Assembly (NCBI GenBank): GCA_025345505.1
Contig: JANVCC010009742.1
Span: 656,178 to 720,177, forward strand
Direction of reading: 5' to 3'
Length of the DNA: 64,000 bases
From: Todiramphus chloris collaris
Taxonomy: Eukaryota; Chordata; Aves; Coraciiformes; Alcedinidae
Shown here: in pieces, positions 1 to 8,928 of the stretch
Layout of the letters: each line of letters starts with the position of its first letter
Numbering within the stretch: position 1 is the first letter of the stretch
Program-made: the position numbers and the translations under genes
Notes under the pieces: generated by a model
Seen by the model: the letters and a program-made list of their open reading frames with translations, nothing else
What the model was told of the DNA's origin: nothing
Database searches by the model: none

Positions 1-928
1 GCGAGAAGCCATTGAGGCGCCCGGTGATGCGGTCGTCGAATCGCGCACCGATGCAGACCATAACGTCGCAATCATGCATCGTCATGTTGGCCTCGTAGGT
101 GCCGTGCATGCCCAGCATGCCCAGCCAGTTCTTGCCCGATGCCGGATAGGCGCCGAGGCCCATCAGGGTCGAGGTTATCGGGAAATTGGTCAGCTCCACC
201 AGTTCGCGCAGCAGATGGCTGGCCTGCGGGCCGGAATTGATGACACCGCCACCGGAATAGATGACCGGACGCTTGGCGGTCGCCATCAGGGCAACGGCCT
301 GCTTGATCGCCTCAATATCGCCCTCGATCTTCGGCCGGTAGCTGGTGCGCGGCGCGGTTTCCGGCGGCGTATAGAAGCCGGTTGCGAACTGCACGTCCTT
401 CGGCACGTCGACAAGAACCGGACCCGGACGGCCGGTGCGCGCCACATGGAAGGCTTCGTGCAGGATGCGCGCGAGATCGTTGACGTCCTTCACCAGCCAG
501 TTGTGCTTGGTGCATGGACGCGTGATGCCGATCGTATCGCATTCCTGAAACGCATCCGAGCCGATGAGCGTGGTCGGAACCTGGCCGCTGATGCAGACCA
601 GCGGGATGGAGTCCATCAAGGCATCCTGCAGCGGCGTCACCGCATTGGTCGCTCCGGGGCCGGATGTGACCAGCATCACGCCGACCTTGCCGGTAGAACG
701 GGCATAACCCTCCGCCGCGTGACCGGCGCCCTGCTCATGGCGAACCAGCACGTGGTTGATCTTGTCCTGCTGATGCAGCTCGTCATAAATGGGAAGGACC
801 GCACCACCCGGATATCCGAAAATGTCCGTCACGCCCTGATCGATGAGTGCCTGAATGACCATTTCGGCACCGGTCATCTCCCGTCGTTGCGATGTGTGGT
901 TGTCACTATCCTGCTTGTCTGCGGTCAT
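1..928 (-). CDS. ilvI: Acetolactate synthase large subunit, 5' part only
   Basis: This is the N-terminal ~309 residues of the large (catalytic) subunit of acetolactate synthase. The enzyme is thiamine-diphosphate dependent and performs the first common step of valine, leucine and isoleucine synthesis. The frame reads MTADKQDS at the start, then the ThDP-fold signatures FGYPGGAVLPIYDEL, RHEQGAGHAAEGYAR and GPGATNAVTPLQDA, then GRPGPVLVDVPKDVQ and GARFDDRITGRL near the window edge. The gene continues off the left end, so the FAD/ThDP C-terminal half and any ilvH partner are not visible. A GGGAAGAG ribosome site precedes the ATG. A second ATG (MTGAEM) lies 16 codons in and is less well placed. 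An attenuator with a branched-chain-rich leader peptide lies upstream. Confidence 0.95.
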   Translation of the reverse strand, partial: MTADKQDSDNHTSQRREMTGAEMVIQALIDQGVTDIFGYPGGAVLPIYDELHQQDKINHVLVRHEQGAGHAAEGYARSTGKVGVMLVTSGPGATNAVTPLQDALMDSIPLVCISGQVPTTLIGSDAFQECDTIGITRPCTKHNWLVKDVNDLARILHEAFHVARTGRPGPVLVDVPKDVQFATGFYTPPETAPRTSYRPKIEGDIEAIKQAVALMATAKRPVIYSGGGVINSGPQASHLLRELVELTNFPITSTLMGLGAYPASGKNWLGMLGMHGTYEANMTMHDCDVMVCIGARFDDRITGRLNGFS

Positions 929-1001
929 CGATCTCTTCCCGTGTATTCTGCGGCTCTCGGCCTTCCAGAAGGTGTTTTCGTTTAGCGTAAGGTTTGGAAA
1001 T

Positions 1002-1023
1002 AAAAAAGGCCCCCGAAGGAGCC
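1002..1023 (-). terminator. Attenuator terminator of ilvI leader
   Basis: In the leftward transcript, GGCUCC and GGGGCC pair around a stable UUCG tetraloop (one U-G pair) and are followed directly by six U. The hairpin stands 34 bases after the leader-peptide stop and about 74 bases before the ilvI ATG, the expected place for a transcription attenuator. Confidence 0.85.
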
Positions 1024-1030
1024 TGTGTTT

Positions 1031-1079
1031 CGCGCATGGGAGCTTCCGCCGGGTGCTTACAACACCCTGCCCATGCGCG
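1031..1079 (-). promoter_or_regulatory. Competing stem of the ilvI attenuator
   Basis: A perfect 10-bp inverted repeat (CGCGCATGGG at 1031-1040, its complement at 1070-1079) encloses a smaller GGGTG/CACCC stem. Its 5' RNA strand lies inside leader codons 10-13, so a ribosome stalled on the preceding V-L-I-V-V codons would cover it. That would free a GCUCCC segment (plus-strand 1038-1043), which can pair with GGGGGC of the terminator. The pairing is seen in the sequence; the switching model is inferred. Confidence 0.6.
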
Positions 1080-1107
1080 GTCCCACGACGATAAGAACTG
1101 TTTTCAT
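1057..1107 (-). CDS. ilvI leader peptide (attenuator ORF, 16 aa)
   Basis: A 16-codon ORF encodes MKTVLIVVGPRMGRVL. Seven of its 16 residues are Val, Leu or Ile, five of them consecutive (codons 4-8). It precedes an acetolactate synthase gene and is followed by a UUCG-loop terminator. Leader peptides of this kind act in cis: scarcity of charged branched-chain tRNA stalls the ribosome and favours antitermination. No strong Shine-Dalgarno is visible before the ATG. The peptide itself has no expected function. Confidence 0.8.
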   Translation of the reverse strand: MKTVLIVVGPRMGRVL

Positions 1108-1293
1108 GGTCGCGGACGATAATTAAGCAAATTCTATCCGTCAACGGCAAAATTCAGGAAATTGAAATGTTCGCAAACAAAGCAATGCTTTGGCGCAACA
1201 TCCTTCAAATGTGAAATGCATCGCTAAGATATTCTCAATGCCTTGCGCTTAAGGTTCAATTCCGTTGCCAAGTCCCAGGATTGACCACGACCC

Positions 1294-3174
1294 ATGAGCG
1301 CCGAAGCCCTGCCCTCTGCACAACAAAGACCGATGGTCCGCAACCGGACCGATGGGCACGTCATCGAATGCAACGGCGACAAGGCCATCATCCACGCCAA
1401 GACCGGCCCGTCGATCACGGCATCGGACGATTACTGGTCTGTCGGCCAGCTTATCTCCATTCAGGTTGCCGACAGCCGTGTGGTTGGTCTTGTCTACAAG
1501 GTTGAGCTGCCCAACGCCGAATGGCAGCAGGATGTCGATCAAAGCATCCATATCCATGTGGAACTCGTCGGCCAGGTCGATGCGCATATCGACGGCAAAT
1601 TGCGCTTCTCCTCGGGCATCACCACCTATCCGCACATGGGCGCCATCGCTCACCGTATCCGTGCTGCCGATCTCGCCACCATCTACACCACGTCGCTGAA
1701 GAACACGGTTTCCATCGGCCACCTCTCGCAGAATGCCGATATTCCGGCGCTGATCTCGGTCGACAGCCTGATCTCCCGCCATTTCGCCGTGCTGGGCAGC
1801 ACGGGCGTCGGCAAATCCAGCGCCGTGACCCTGCTTTTGCGCAAAATCATTTCGCAGCGTCCCGATCTGCGCATCCTCATTCTTGATCCGCACAACGAAT
1901 TTGCCAGCGCGTTTCCCGATCTCGCCATCTCCATCGACTACAGCACCTTCGATTTGCCGTACTGGATGTTCAAGCTGGAGGAATTCGGCGAAGCCGTGTT
2001 CCGCGGACGCCCGCAAATCGCGGCTGAAATCGATATTCTGCGCGATCTCATTCCGCTCGCCAAAGAACGTTTTGCCAATGTGGAAGCGGCAGCCACGTCG
2101 TCCCTCCTCAGGAAAGAACGTGACTTTGCCTCGATGACAGCCGATACGCCGACGCCCTACCGGATGGCGGATCTGATCAAGCTGCTGGAAGAGCGCATCG
2201 GCCAGCTCGACGGCAAGACAGACCGGCCGACGATGAAGGCGCTGCGCTACCGCCTGCAGGCACTGGTCGCCGATCCGCGCTACCGCTTCATGTTCTCGGC
2301 CCCGGCAACGCTCGATACGATGCGCCAGACCGTCGGCCACATTTTCCGCGTGCCGAAAAACGACCGGCCCATCTGCGTGTTCCAGCTGGCGGGTTTGCCG
2401 TCGGAAGTGGTGAACTCCGTCGCCTCGGTTCTCTGCCGGATGGCCTTTGACCTCGCCGTTTCCAGCGATGGCAATGTGCAGACGCTTGTCGTGTGCGAGG
2501 AAGCACACCGTTATATCCCCGCCGATACCAGCGCCGGGTTCTGGCCGACGCGCCAGGCCATTGCACGCATCGCCAAGGAAGGCCGCAAATACGGCGTCTA
2601 TCTCTCCGTCATCACCCAGCGGCCGGGCGAGCTGGACCCGACAATCCTCTCCCAGTGCAGCACGGTCTTCGCCATGCGGCTCGGCAATGAGCGCGACCAG
2701 GAAATCGTCCGCGGCGCCATCAGCGGCGCGTCGCAAAGCGCCGTCGGCTTCCTGTCGTCGATCGCCAACCGCGAAGCGATCGCCTTCGGTGAGGCCGTGC
2801 CAACGCCCATGCGCATGATGTTCGAAACCATTGCGCCGGAACATCTGCCCGCCGCGCATATGACGCAGCAGCAGGAAGCCGTGCGCAGCGGTGACAGCCA
2901 CGTTTCGCTCGACATGATCCTCGGCCGGATGCGCCAGCTGAATGCGGCCGACAGCACCACGACCGAACATGCATCGGCCGGTTTTCAGGCCTCGGAAAAA
3001 CCGGCGATGGTGCAGCGCCCTGCGGCACCCATTCCGCCGGAACCAGTCCGGAGCCAGTGGCGCGCGGCCGAATCCGCCCCGATCATCGAAGAGCCGCGCA
3101 AACCGGCGCGATCCGAGAGCGAAGGGTTTCGCGCCAGCGATCTCATCCGCAGCTTCCGCACTGACAAGACTTAA
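1294..3174 (+). CDS. HerA-like / DUF87 ATP-binding protein
   Basis: This is a 626-residue ATPase of the HerA/FtsK superfamily (DUF87 type). The N-terminal ~110 residues look like the beta-barrel (HAS-barrel) domain that precedes HerA ATPase cores. A Walker A motif GSTGVGKSS follows at about 168-176, then a long insertion, and a Walker B-like strand [11 protein letters not shown] at about 395-405. A conserved [16 protein letters not shown] segment (sensor/arginine-finger region) follows. The last ~90 residues are Pro/Ala-rich and probably disordered. HerA proteins are hexameric DNA translocases that often work with the NurA nuclease, but no nurA lies nearby, so the partner and process are unknown. 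It is divergent from ilvI, and its TAA shares bases with the stop of convergent miaA. Confidence 0.8.
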   Translation: MSAEALPSAQQRPMVRNRTDGHVIECNGDKAIIHAKTGPSITASDDYWSVGQLISIQVADSRVVGLVYKVELPNAEWQQDVDQSIHIHVELVGQVDAHIDGKLRFSSGITTYPHMGAIAHRIRAADLATIYTTSLKNTVSIGHLSQNADIPALISVDSLISRHFAVLGSTGVGKSSAVTLLLRKIISQRPDLRILILDPHNEFASAFPDLAISIDYSTFDLPYWMFKLEEFGEAVFRGRPQIAAEIDILRDLIPLAKERFANVEAAATSSLLRKERDFASMTADTPTPYRMADLIKLLEERIGQLDGKTDRPTMKALRYRLQALVADPRYRFMFSAPATLDTMRQTVGHIFRVPKNDRPICVFQLAGLPSEVVNSVASVLCRMAFDLAVSSDGNVQTLVVCEEAHRYIPADTSAGFWPTRQAIARIAKEGRKYGVYLSVITQRPGELDPTILSQCSTVFAMRLGNERDQEIVRGAISGASQSAVGFLSSIANREAIAFGEAVPTPMRMMFETIAPEHLPAAHMTQQQEAVRSGDSHVSLDMILGRMRQLNAADSTTTEHASAGFQASEKPAMVQRPAAPIPPEPVRSQWRAAESAPIIEEPRKPARSESEGFRASDLIRSFRTDKT

Positions 3175-4061
3175 GGGCCGGGATAGGCGATCCGCTCCCA
3201 GTCGTCGCCGAGCTGGTTGCGGAACCAGGTCATTTGCCGCTTGGCATATTGCCGCGTCGCAATGGTCGACAGCTCGGCTGCCTGGGCAGGCGTGATCGTG
3301 CCTGCCAGCATCCTGGCGATTTCACCGACCCCGATGGCGCGCATGGCGGGCAGATCGGAGGACAATCCGAGCGCCAGCAGGGCTTTGACCTCCTCCACCG
3401 CTCCCTTCTCCAGCATGGTTGCAAACCGCAGCGCGATCCGTTTGCCAAGCCAGGCCCGGTTCGGGTCGATGACGATCTTGCGGGCCGAGGCCGCATCGAT
3501 CAAAGGCGTGCCGGTTTGCTTCTGCCAATCGATGATCGACCGTCCCGAAGCATCGATCACTTCCAGCGCCCGCACGACGCGCTGGCTGTCGGTGGAGCGC
3601 AGCACTGCTGCCGCCCGCGGATCTTTTTCGCTCAAAATGGTGTGCAGCTGCTGCGCTCCGACCTGCGCGTCCTGCGCGCGCCAATAGGCCCGCACATCAT
3701 CGGGAATGTCCGGCATGGCCGAGAGGCCGCCGAGCAGTGCGCGGAAATAAAGCCCGGTGCCGCCGACAAAGATCAGCGGGCGGTCAGCCGCAGCTTGGGT
3801 TTTCAGCAAATGTTCGACATCGGTGAACCAGCGGCCGGTGGAATAGGCTTCGGACGGCGGGACATGGCCATAGAGGCAATGCGGCGCTTGCAGAAGATCA
3901 TCCGGCCCCGGCCGTGCGGTAAGCACATCGAGCACGCCGTAGACCTGCATGGAATCGGTATTGACGACCCAGCCGCCGGTCTCCTCGGCATAGCGCAGCG
4001 CCAATGCCGACTTGCCGCTTGCCGTCGGTCCGGCTATCAGGATTGTCTGTCTTCTTGTCAC
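3171..4061 (-). CDS. miaA: tRNA dimethylallyltransferase
   Basis: MiaA transfers a dimethylallyl group from DMAPP to N6 of A37 in tRNAs reading UNN codons, the precursor of ms2i6A. The 296-residue protein has the P-loop [12 protein letters not shown] at about 11-22, [11 protein letters not shown] (substrate-binding Asp) at about 33-43, and [13 protein letters not shown] at about 100-112. The C-terminal [14 protein letters not shown] helix is typical of the family. The start is GTG. The gene is convergent with the HerA-like ATPase (stops overlap in a TTAA) and divergent from serB, with only 26 bases between starts. Confidence 0.95.
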   Translation of the reverse strand: MTRRQTILIAGPTASGKSALALRYAEETGGWVVNTDSMQVYGVLDVLTARPGPDDLLQAPHCLYGHVPPSEAYSTGRWFTDVEHLLKTQAAADRPLIFVGGTGLYFRALLGGLSAMPDIPDDVRAYWRAQDAQVGAQQLHTILSEKDPRAAAVLRSTDSQRVVRALEVIDASGRSIIDWQKQTGTPLIDAASARKIVIDPNRAWLGKRIALRFATMLEKGAVEEVKALLALGLSSDLPAMRAIGVGEIARMLAGTITPAQAAELSTIATRQYAKRQMTWFRNQLGDDWERIAYPGP

Positions 4062-4087
4062 ACCAATCGTCCAATCGGGAAATGCTC

Positions 4088-4975
4088 ATGCCCTTGATGG
4101 CCACGCTTATCGCCAATCCGGCTTCACCCCGTCTCAGCGCATCGCTCGGGATTAAAGCCTCAGCGGCACTCAATGCAACAGGACTTTACTGGCTGGCCGA
4201 CGGAATTGCCTGCGATCTCGCCCTGCGCACAGGCTCTGACCCGGTGGAGGCCCATGCGGAACTGGCGCGGATCGTCGATGGCGAGCCCATCGACATCGTC
4301 GTGCAGGAACAGGATACACGGCGCAAGAAAATCCTGATCGCCGACATGGATTCCACCATGATCCAGCAGGAATGCATCGACGAACTGGCCGAAGAGGCCG
4401 GCCTGCGCGACAAGGTGGCGGCCATCACCGCCCGCGCCATGAATGGCGAGATCGCCTTCGAGCCCGCCCTGCGTGAACGGGTGGCACTGCTCAAGGGCCT
4501 GCCCTATTCCGTCATCGACAAGGTCATCGCCAGCCGCATCACCCTCATGCCCGGCGGACCGGAGCTTGTCCGCACCATGAAGAAGCACGGGGCCTATACG
4601 GCGCTGGTTTCGGGCGGCTTCACCGTCTTCACCCAGCGCATCGCCGCCATGATCGGCTTTCACGAGAACAGCGCCAATACGCTCATCGACAATGGTGAAA
4701 CGCTCACCGGCGAAGTCACCGAACCCATCCTCGGCCGCGAAGCCAAGGTCGCTGCGCTCCTGTCCATCTGCGAACGCTTCAATCTTGCGCCGGACGAGGC
4801 CCTTGCCGTCGGCGACGGCGCCAATGATCTCGGCATGCTGCAGCTGGCCGGCACAGGTGTCGCATTGCACGCCAAGCCGTCGGTCGCGGCGCAGGCAAAG
4901 GTCCGGGTGGATCATGGCGACCTCACCGCGCTGCTCTATATCCAGGGCTATCGCAAGACCGACTTTGTCATCTGA
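4088..4975 (+). CDS. serB: Phosphoserine phosphatase
   Basis: SerB is a HAD-family enzyme that dephosphorylates O-phospho-L-serine, the last step of serine synthesis. The HAD motifs are present in order: DMDSTMIQQECIDELAEEAG (motif I, nucleophile and acid Asp), SGGFTVFTQRIA (motif II Ser), and VGDGANDLGML (motif IV acidic pair). The N-terminal ~75 residues form the usual ACT-like extension. An earlier in-frame ATG lies at 4082, but GGGA at 4078-4081 is well spaced only for the ATG used here. A strong bidirectional-looking terminator follows the stop. Its promoter must overlap miaA. Confidence 0.95.
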   Translation: MPLMATLIANPASPRLSASLGIKASAALNATGLYWLADGIACDLALRTGSDPVEAHAELARIVDGEPIDIVVQEQDTRRKKILIADMDSTMIQQECIDELAEEAGLRDKVAAITARAMNGEIAFEPALRERVALLKGLPYSVIDKVIASRITLMPGGPELVRTMKKHGAYTALVSGGFTVFTQRIAAMIGFHENSANTLIDNGETLTGEVTEPILGREAKVAALLSICERFNLAPDEALAVGDGANDLGMLQLAGTGVALHAKPSVAAQAKVRVDHGDLTALLYIQGYRKTDFVI

Positions 4976-4990
4976 CAGCGCCGGAAACAA

Positions 4991-5016
4991 AAAAGGCGGA
5001 CATTGGCCGCCTTTTT
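4991..5016. terminator. Terminator between convergent serB and Do protease genes
   Basis: GGCGG (4995-4999) and CCGCC (5007-5011) form a stem flanked by A4 on the left and T5 on the right, so it can act in both directions. It separates the serB stop (4975) from the stop of the leftward protease gene (5035). Confidence 0.85.
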
Positions 5017-5034
5017 GCTGAGGTCGTTGAGACG

Positions 5035-6564
5035 TCAGTTCATCTGCAAAGTCACGAAGCGCAATTCGCCCGTCTTGGATGCCAGCATCAAAAGGGCATT
5101 CTTGCGGCCTTCATCGCGCAGCTTCTCGATACGGGCAGCCACGTCTTCCGGTGTCTTGACGGCTTCCTGGGCAATATCGACGATCACGTCGCCCGCTTCG
5201 ATCCGCTTGTTCGCGGCAATCGATTGGGCCTGCACTTCGGTGATCAGAACGCCCTCGACCTCCTTGGCAATGCCGAATGTCTTTCTGCTGTCATCGTCGA
5301 GCACGCCGAGCGTCATGCCGAGGACATCCACATCCTGCGCGGCGTCTTCATCCTGGTCGGTCTGCGACTGGGATTTCTCCTTGGTCTTGGCATCGGTCGT
5401 ATCTTCCAGCCGGCCGAGCGTGACCTTGACCGTCTGTTCCTTGCCCTTGCGCACCACGACGACATCGACTTCCTTGCCGACAGGGCTTTCCGCCACGGCG
5501 CGCGGCAGATCCTTGACATTGTTCACCGGCTTGCCGTCGAACTTGGTGATGACGTCACCGGGCAGGATGGAGCCGTTGGCCACGGGACCGCCGTCAATGA
5601 TACCGGCAACCAGCGCGCCCTTGCTGGAGGTCATCCCCAGGCTTTCGGCGATATCGTCGGTGACCGGCTGGATGCGCACGCCAAGCCAGCCGCGCTGCAC
5701 TTCGCCATGGTCGCGCAATTGCTGGATCACACCGGCGGCGAGGTCCGCCGGAATGGCAAAGCCGATGCCGATCGATCCGCCGGTCGGCGAAATGATCGCC
5801 GTGTTGATCCCGATGACCTGCCCGTACATGTCGAACAGCGGGCCGCCGGAATTGCCCCGGTTGATCGCCGCATCCGTCTGGATGAAATTGTCATAGGGGC
5901 CGGAATTGATGTCGCGGTTGCGGGCGGAAACGATACCAACCGTCACGGTACCGCCAAGACCGAAGGGGTTGCCGATGGCCATGACCCAATCGCCGATACG
6001 GGCCTTTGAGGAATCGCCGAACTTGACCGCGACCAGCTTGTGCTTTTTCGGGTCGACCTTGAGCACCGCCAGATCGGTTTTGGTGTCCTTGCCGACCAGT
6101 TCCGCCTTCAGCTTCGACCCATCGGTGAAGTTCACCTCGATATCGTCCGCATCGGCGATCACATGATTGTTGGTCACGACGATGCCCTGCTCCGCATCGA
6201 TGACAAAGCCGGAGCCCAATGACTGAACCTTGCGGGACGGATTGTTCTCACCCGGCTTCTGCTTGCCGAAATATTCGTCGAAGAACTCCTGGAACGGTGA
6301 TCCCTCCGGGACTTTCGGCATGGGAACCGGTCCGGAATCGCCATCCTGCCCCTTGATGGTCTGCGATGTCGAAATATTGACCACCGCATCCAGCAGACCC
6401 TCGGCGAGATCGGCGACGGACGCCGGGCCCTGGGCTTTCGGCTGCGCCGATTGTGCTGCCGCGATGGTCACAAAGGCGGGCGTCACGCTCGTGGCGGACA
6501 GGGCAATCAGCGCGATTGCCGCGGTGGCAGAACGGAAAATCGGGCGACCAGGAGTGAAAACCAT
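5035..6564 (-). CDS. Do-family periplasmic serine endopeptidase (DegP/HtrA type)
   Basis: This is a trypsin-like HtrA protease for quality control of envelope proteins. The 509-residue precursor begins with a hydrophobic signal sequence (about 10-38, AIALIALSATSVTPAFVTIAAAQ). The catalytic triad lies in VVTNNHVI (His), TDLAVLKVD (Asp) and INRGNSGGPL (Ser). Two PDZ domains follow, beginning near RGWLGVRIQPV and, after a charged linker rich in Lys/Gln/Asp, near DVLGMTLGVL. It is the last gene of a leftward run with hflK, hflC and the DUF2065 gene. This linkage is reminiscent of hflKC-degP clusters in related bacteria and suggests joint envelope proteostasis. A T10 tract lies in its 5' leader (6597-6606). 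Confidence 0.93.
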   Translation of the reverse strand: MVFTPGRPIFRSATAAIALIALSATSVTPAFVTIAAAQSAQPKAQGPASVADLAEGLLDAVVNISTSQTIKGQDGDSGPVPMPKVPEGSPFQEFFDEYFGKQKPGENNPSRKVQSLGSGFVIDAEQGIVVTNNHVIADADDIEVNFTDGSKLKAELVGKDTKTDLAVLKVDPKKHKLVAVKFGDSSKARIGDWVMAIGNPFGLGGTVTVGIVSARNRDINSGPYDNFIQTDAAINRGNSGGPLFDMYGQVIGINTAIISPTGGSIGIGFAIPADLAAGVIQQLRDHGEVQRGWLGVRIQPVTDDIAESLGMTSSKGALVAGIIDGGPVANGSILPGDVITKFDGKPVNNVKDLPRAVAESPVGKEVDVVVVRKGKEQTVKVTLGRLEDTTDAKTKEKSQSQTDQDEDAAQDVDVLGMTLGVLDDDSRKTFGIAKEVEGVLITEVQAQSIAANKRIEAGDVIVDIAQEAVKTPEDVAARIEKLRDEGRKNALLMLASKTGELRFVTLQMN

Positions 6565-6652
6565 GCGTTCGGGCCTTTGTCAGTGTGCTCGGATTAAAAA
6601 AAAATAGCGATGAATTACAACAGAGCCGCGAGAGTAGACGAAAATATGGCCG

Positions 6653-6669
6653 TCAGACTGCAAGTCTGA
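6653..6669. promoter_or_regulatory. Short perfect inverted repeat upstream of the Do protease gene
   Basis: TCAGACT-GCA-AGTCTGA is a perfect 7-bp dyad about 90 bases before the protease start and 28 bases past the DUF2065 stop. It has no adjacent T run, so it may be either an operator or part of a terminator. The role is unknown. Confidence 0.4.
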
Positions 6670-6677
6670 TCAAGTTT

Positions 6678-6701
6678 GGTAATGGCGGGCCCGCCATTAC
6701 C
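6678..6701. repeat. 24-bp perfect palindrome overlapping the DUF2065 stop codon
   Basis: The half-site GGTAATGGCGGG is followed immediately by its exact reverse complement, with no spacer. The stop codon of the leftward DUF2065 gene (6697-6699) is inside the right half. A zero-spacer palindrome makes a poor hairpin in RNA (the loop must open 3-4 bases) but an ideal dimeric protein site or cruciform in DNA. Confidence 0.85.
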
Positions 6702-6882
6702 CCCGTGCGAGCCAGACGATACCCACGCCGATGGCAACAGACGCGACACCGGCCATGCGCAGAAAGCCATCCGGCTGTCCGCTGACGTCCCGCGCGACGC
6801 GCTTTGCGATCAGCGGGAAACAGCCGTAGAGCAGCCCCTCGAAGACGAGGAACAGCCCTACAGCATCCAGAAAGTCGATCAT
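6697..6882 (-). CDS. DUF2065 small inner-membrane protein
   Basis: A 61-residue protein starting MIDFLDAVGLF, with two hydrophobic segments (about 6-26 and 43-59) separated by a basic loop KRVARD. The segments end GFLRMAGVASVAIG and GIVWLARG. This matches the DUF2065 (YjeT-like) family of tiny membrane proteins that commonly follow hflC. Its molecular role is unestablished. The ATG lies 13 bases after the hflC stop. A longer in-frame reading back into hflC has no plausible start and is rejected. Confidence 0.85.
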   Translation of the reverse strand: MIDFLDAVGLFLVFEGLLYGCFPLIAKRVARDVSGQPDGFLRMAGVASVAIGVGIVWLARG

Positions 6883-6895
6883 ACCTGGCCTGCCC

Positions 6896-7822
6896 CTATT
6901 GCGGGGCAGGTTTTGCAGCGGCCGGCGCTGGCGGAACAGCGCCACCATTGGCATCCTGGAAATACCGGAAGAACTCGGAATTGGGCGAAAGCACCATCGT
7001 TGTTCCGGCATTGTCGAGGGCTGTGCCATAGGCAGCCATGGATCGGTAGAACGCGAAGAAATCCGGATCCTTGGAGAAGGCATCGGCAAAGATCCGGCTG
7101 CGCTCGCCTTCACCCTCACCGCGGGCGATTTCCGATTCCTTGCGGGCTTCCGCAATGATCTCGACCACCTGGCGATCGGCAATCGCCTTGATGCGCTGGG
7201 CAGCTTCACGGCCGCGGGCACGCAGGAATTCAGCCTGGGCAAGACGCTCGGCCTTCATGCGCTCGAACGTCTGCTGCGACACTTCCTGGGTCAGGTCGGT
7301 CCGGCGAACGCGCACATCCGCAATCTCGAGACCCAGCGATTCCGCATCCGGACGCAGCTGTTCGCGCACTTCACGCATCATGCCGGCACGCTCGTCGGAA
7401 AGCGCGGCTTCAAATCCACGCAGACCGTAAACGCTACGCAAGGATGCATCGAGACGCGTGCGCAGACGGGCCTGTGCGAATTCCACATCGCCCGACACCG
7501 TCTGGCGGAACTTGCGCGGATCGGTGATCCGGTAGACCAGGAAGGCATCGACTTCGTAGAACTTGCCGCCCGAAACCTGAACACGGATATTGTCCAGTTC
7601 AAAGCTCAGCAGACGATCTTCGATCATCTGGACATTGTCGGCTTCAAGAAAGCCGAACGGCAGCTTGAAATAGATACCGGGCTGGGTCTTCACATCGACG
7701 ATCTGGCCGAAGCGCAGGACAATCGCCTGCTGACGTTCATTGACGACGAAAACCGAGGAATAAACCAAAAGGGCGATGAATGCGATGAGACCCGCAATAA
7801 GAGGAAGACGGTTCTGGCTCAT
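6896..7822 (-). CDS. hflC: HflC, modulator of FtsH protease
   Basis: HflC and HflK form a membrane complex of SPFH/band-7 proteins that encloses and restrains the FtsH AAA protease. The 308-residue protein has one N-terminal membrane anchor (about 6-27), then the SPFH domain (NERQQAIVLRFG through the FYEVDAFLVYRITDP strand). A long coiled-coil region follows, containing RTDLTQEVSQQTFERMKAERLAQA and EARKESEIARGEGEGE. The C-terminus is Ala/Pro-rich. Its ATG overlaps the hflK stop in TAATG, implying translational coupling, and a GAGGGG ribosome site lies inside hflK. Confidence 0.96.
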   Translation of the reverse strand: MSQNRLPLIAGLIAFIALLVYSSVFVVNERQQAIVLRFGQIVDVKTQPGIYFKLPFGFLEADNVQMIEDRLLSFELDNIRVQVSGGKFYEVDAFLVYRITDPRKFRQTVSGDVEFAQARLRTRLDASLRSVYGLRGFEAALSDERAGMMREVREQLRPDAESLGLEIADVRVRRTDLTQEVSQQTFERMKAERLAQAEFLRARGREAAQRIKAIADRQVVEIIAEARKESEIARGEGEGERSRIFADAFSKDPDFFAFYRSMAAYGTALDNAGTTMVLSPNSEFFRYFQDANGGAVPPAPAAAKPAPQ

Positions 7823-8928
7823 TACTTTGTCCCCTCAGTCGGGCGCTGCTGCTTTGTGATCTCCGACAAGGGCAGATAGGGCACGACCCCCTGACCGTTC
7901 TTCTGGTCGACAATCACCTTGTTCGAGTCCTTCAGCACACGTTCCATCGTTTCGAAGAAAAGACGCTTACGGGTCACTTCCGGCGCCTTCACATACTGGT
8001 CATAGACCGATGTGAAGCGCTGGGCCTCACCCTGTGCTTCCTGCACGATGCGGTTCTTGTAGGCGGCCGCATCTTCGCGGATCTGCGCGCCTTCACCGCG
8101 GGCCTGACCGAGTTTCTGGTTGGAATACTGGTTCGATTCCTCGACAAAGCGGTCTTCGTCCTGTTCGGCACGCTGCACTTCATCGAAGGCATCGGCCACT
8201 TCACGCGGCGGCGACGCATCCTCGATGGAGACGGCATTGACCTGAACACCGGCGCCGTAATCATCCAGTGTCTTCTGGATGATGCCGCGCACGTCGTTGG
8301 CGATGCCAGCACGATTGTCGCGGAAAATGTCCTGCGCGGGGCTGCGGCCGACGATTTCACGCATGGCGCTCTCGGAAACCTGCTGGACCATGTTTTCCGG
8401 ACTCTGCACATGGAAGAGGTAAGCAACCGGGTCGGAAACGCGGTAAAGAATGGAGAACTGAACATTCACGATGTTCTGGTCGCCGGTCAGCATCAGGCCT
8501 TCCTTGGCACCAGACACACCCTGCCCGCCGATGTTCTTCTGCTTCTCGACGATCTGGACCTTTTCATAGGTCTCGATGGGCCAGAGATGGAAGTGCAGGC
8601 CGGGCTCGGAAATATCCGCCTTCGGCTTGCCGAAGCGCAGTTCGACAGCGCGTTCATCCGGCTGGACCGTGTAGATCGACTGGAAAAGCCAGAAGGCAAC
8701 CAGGGCAAGCGCCGCCAATCCGAAGATCGTCGAGCTGCTGCCGGTGCCGCCGGGAAGTGCCTGGCGCAGACGGTCCTGGCCACGGCGGATAATATCTTCA
8801 AGGTCGGGCGGATTGCCTCCGGGACCTCCGCCTTGCGGCTTCTGGCCCCATGGACCACCGCCGCCGCCATTGTTGTTACCGCCGCCACCCCAAGGGCCGC
8901 CGCCACCGTTCTGATTACTCCAGGGCAT
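7822..8928 (-). CDS. hflK: HflK, modulator of FtsH protease
   Basis: HflK is the partner SPFH protein of HflC. The 368-residue product starts MPWSNQNGGGGPWGGG, the Gly-rich cytoplasmic head typical of HflK. The head is followed by QDRLRQALPG, one membrane span (about 70-90), and the band-7 domain beginning YTVQPDERAVELRFG. The helical region near the C-terminus includes GEAQRFTSVYDQYVKAPEVTRKRLFFETMERVL. An ATG 11 codons upstream is possible, but GAGG of GAGGTAGGA immediately before this ATG supports the shorter form. It precedes hflC with overlapping stop and start. Confidence 0.95.
   Translation of the reverse strand: MPWSNQNGGGGPWGGGGNNNGGGGGPWGQKPQGGGPGGNPPDLEDIIRRGQDRLRQALPGGTGSSSTIFGLAALALVAFWLFQSIYTVQPDERAVELRFGKPKADISEPGLHFHLWPIETYEKVQIVEKQKNIGGQGVSGAKEGLMLTGDQNIVNVQFSILYRVSDPVAYLFHVQSPENMVQQVSESAMREIVGRSPAQDIFRDNRAGIANDVRGIIQKTLDDYGAGVQVNAVSIEDASPPREVADAFDEVQRAEQDEDRFVEESNQYSNQKLGQARGEGAQIREDAAAYKNRIVQEAQGEAQRFTSVYDQYVKAPEVTRKRLFFETMERVLKDSNKVIVDQKNGQGVVPYLPLSEITKQQRPTEGTK

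Noticed and set aside
1249..2970. 573-codon leftward frame opposite the HerA-like ATPase
   Set aside because: Low-complexity composition and no recognisable motif; the rightward frame has intact Walker motifs.
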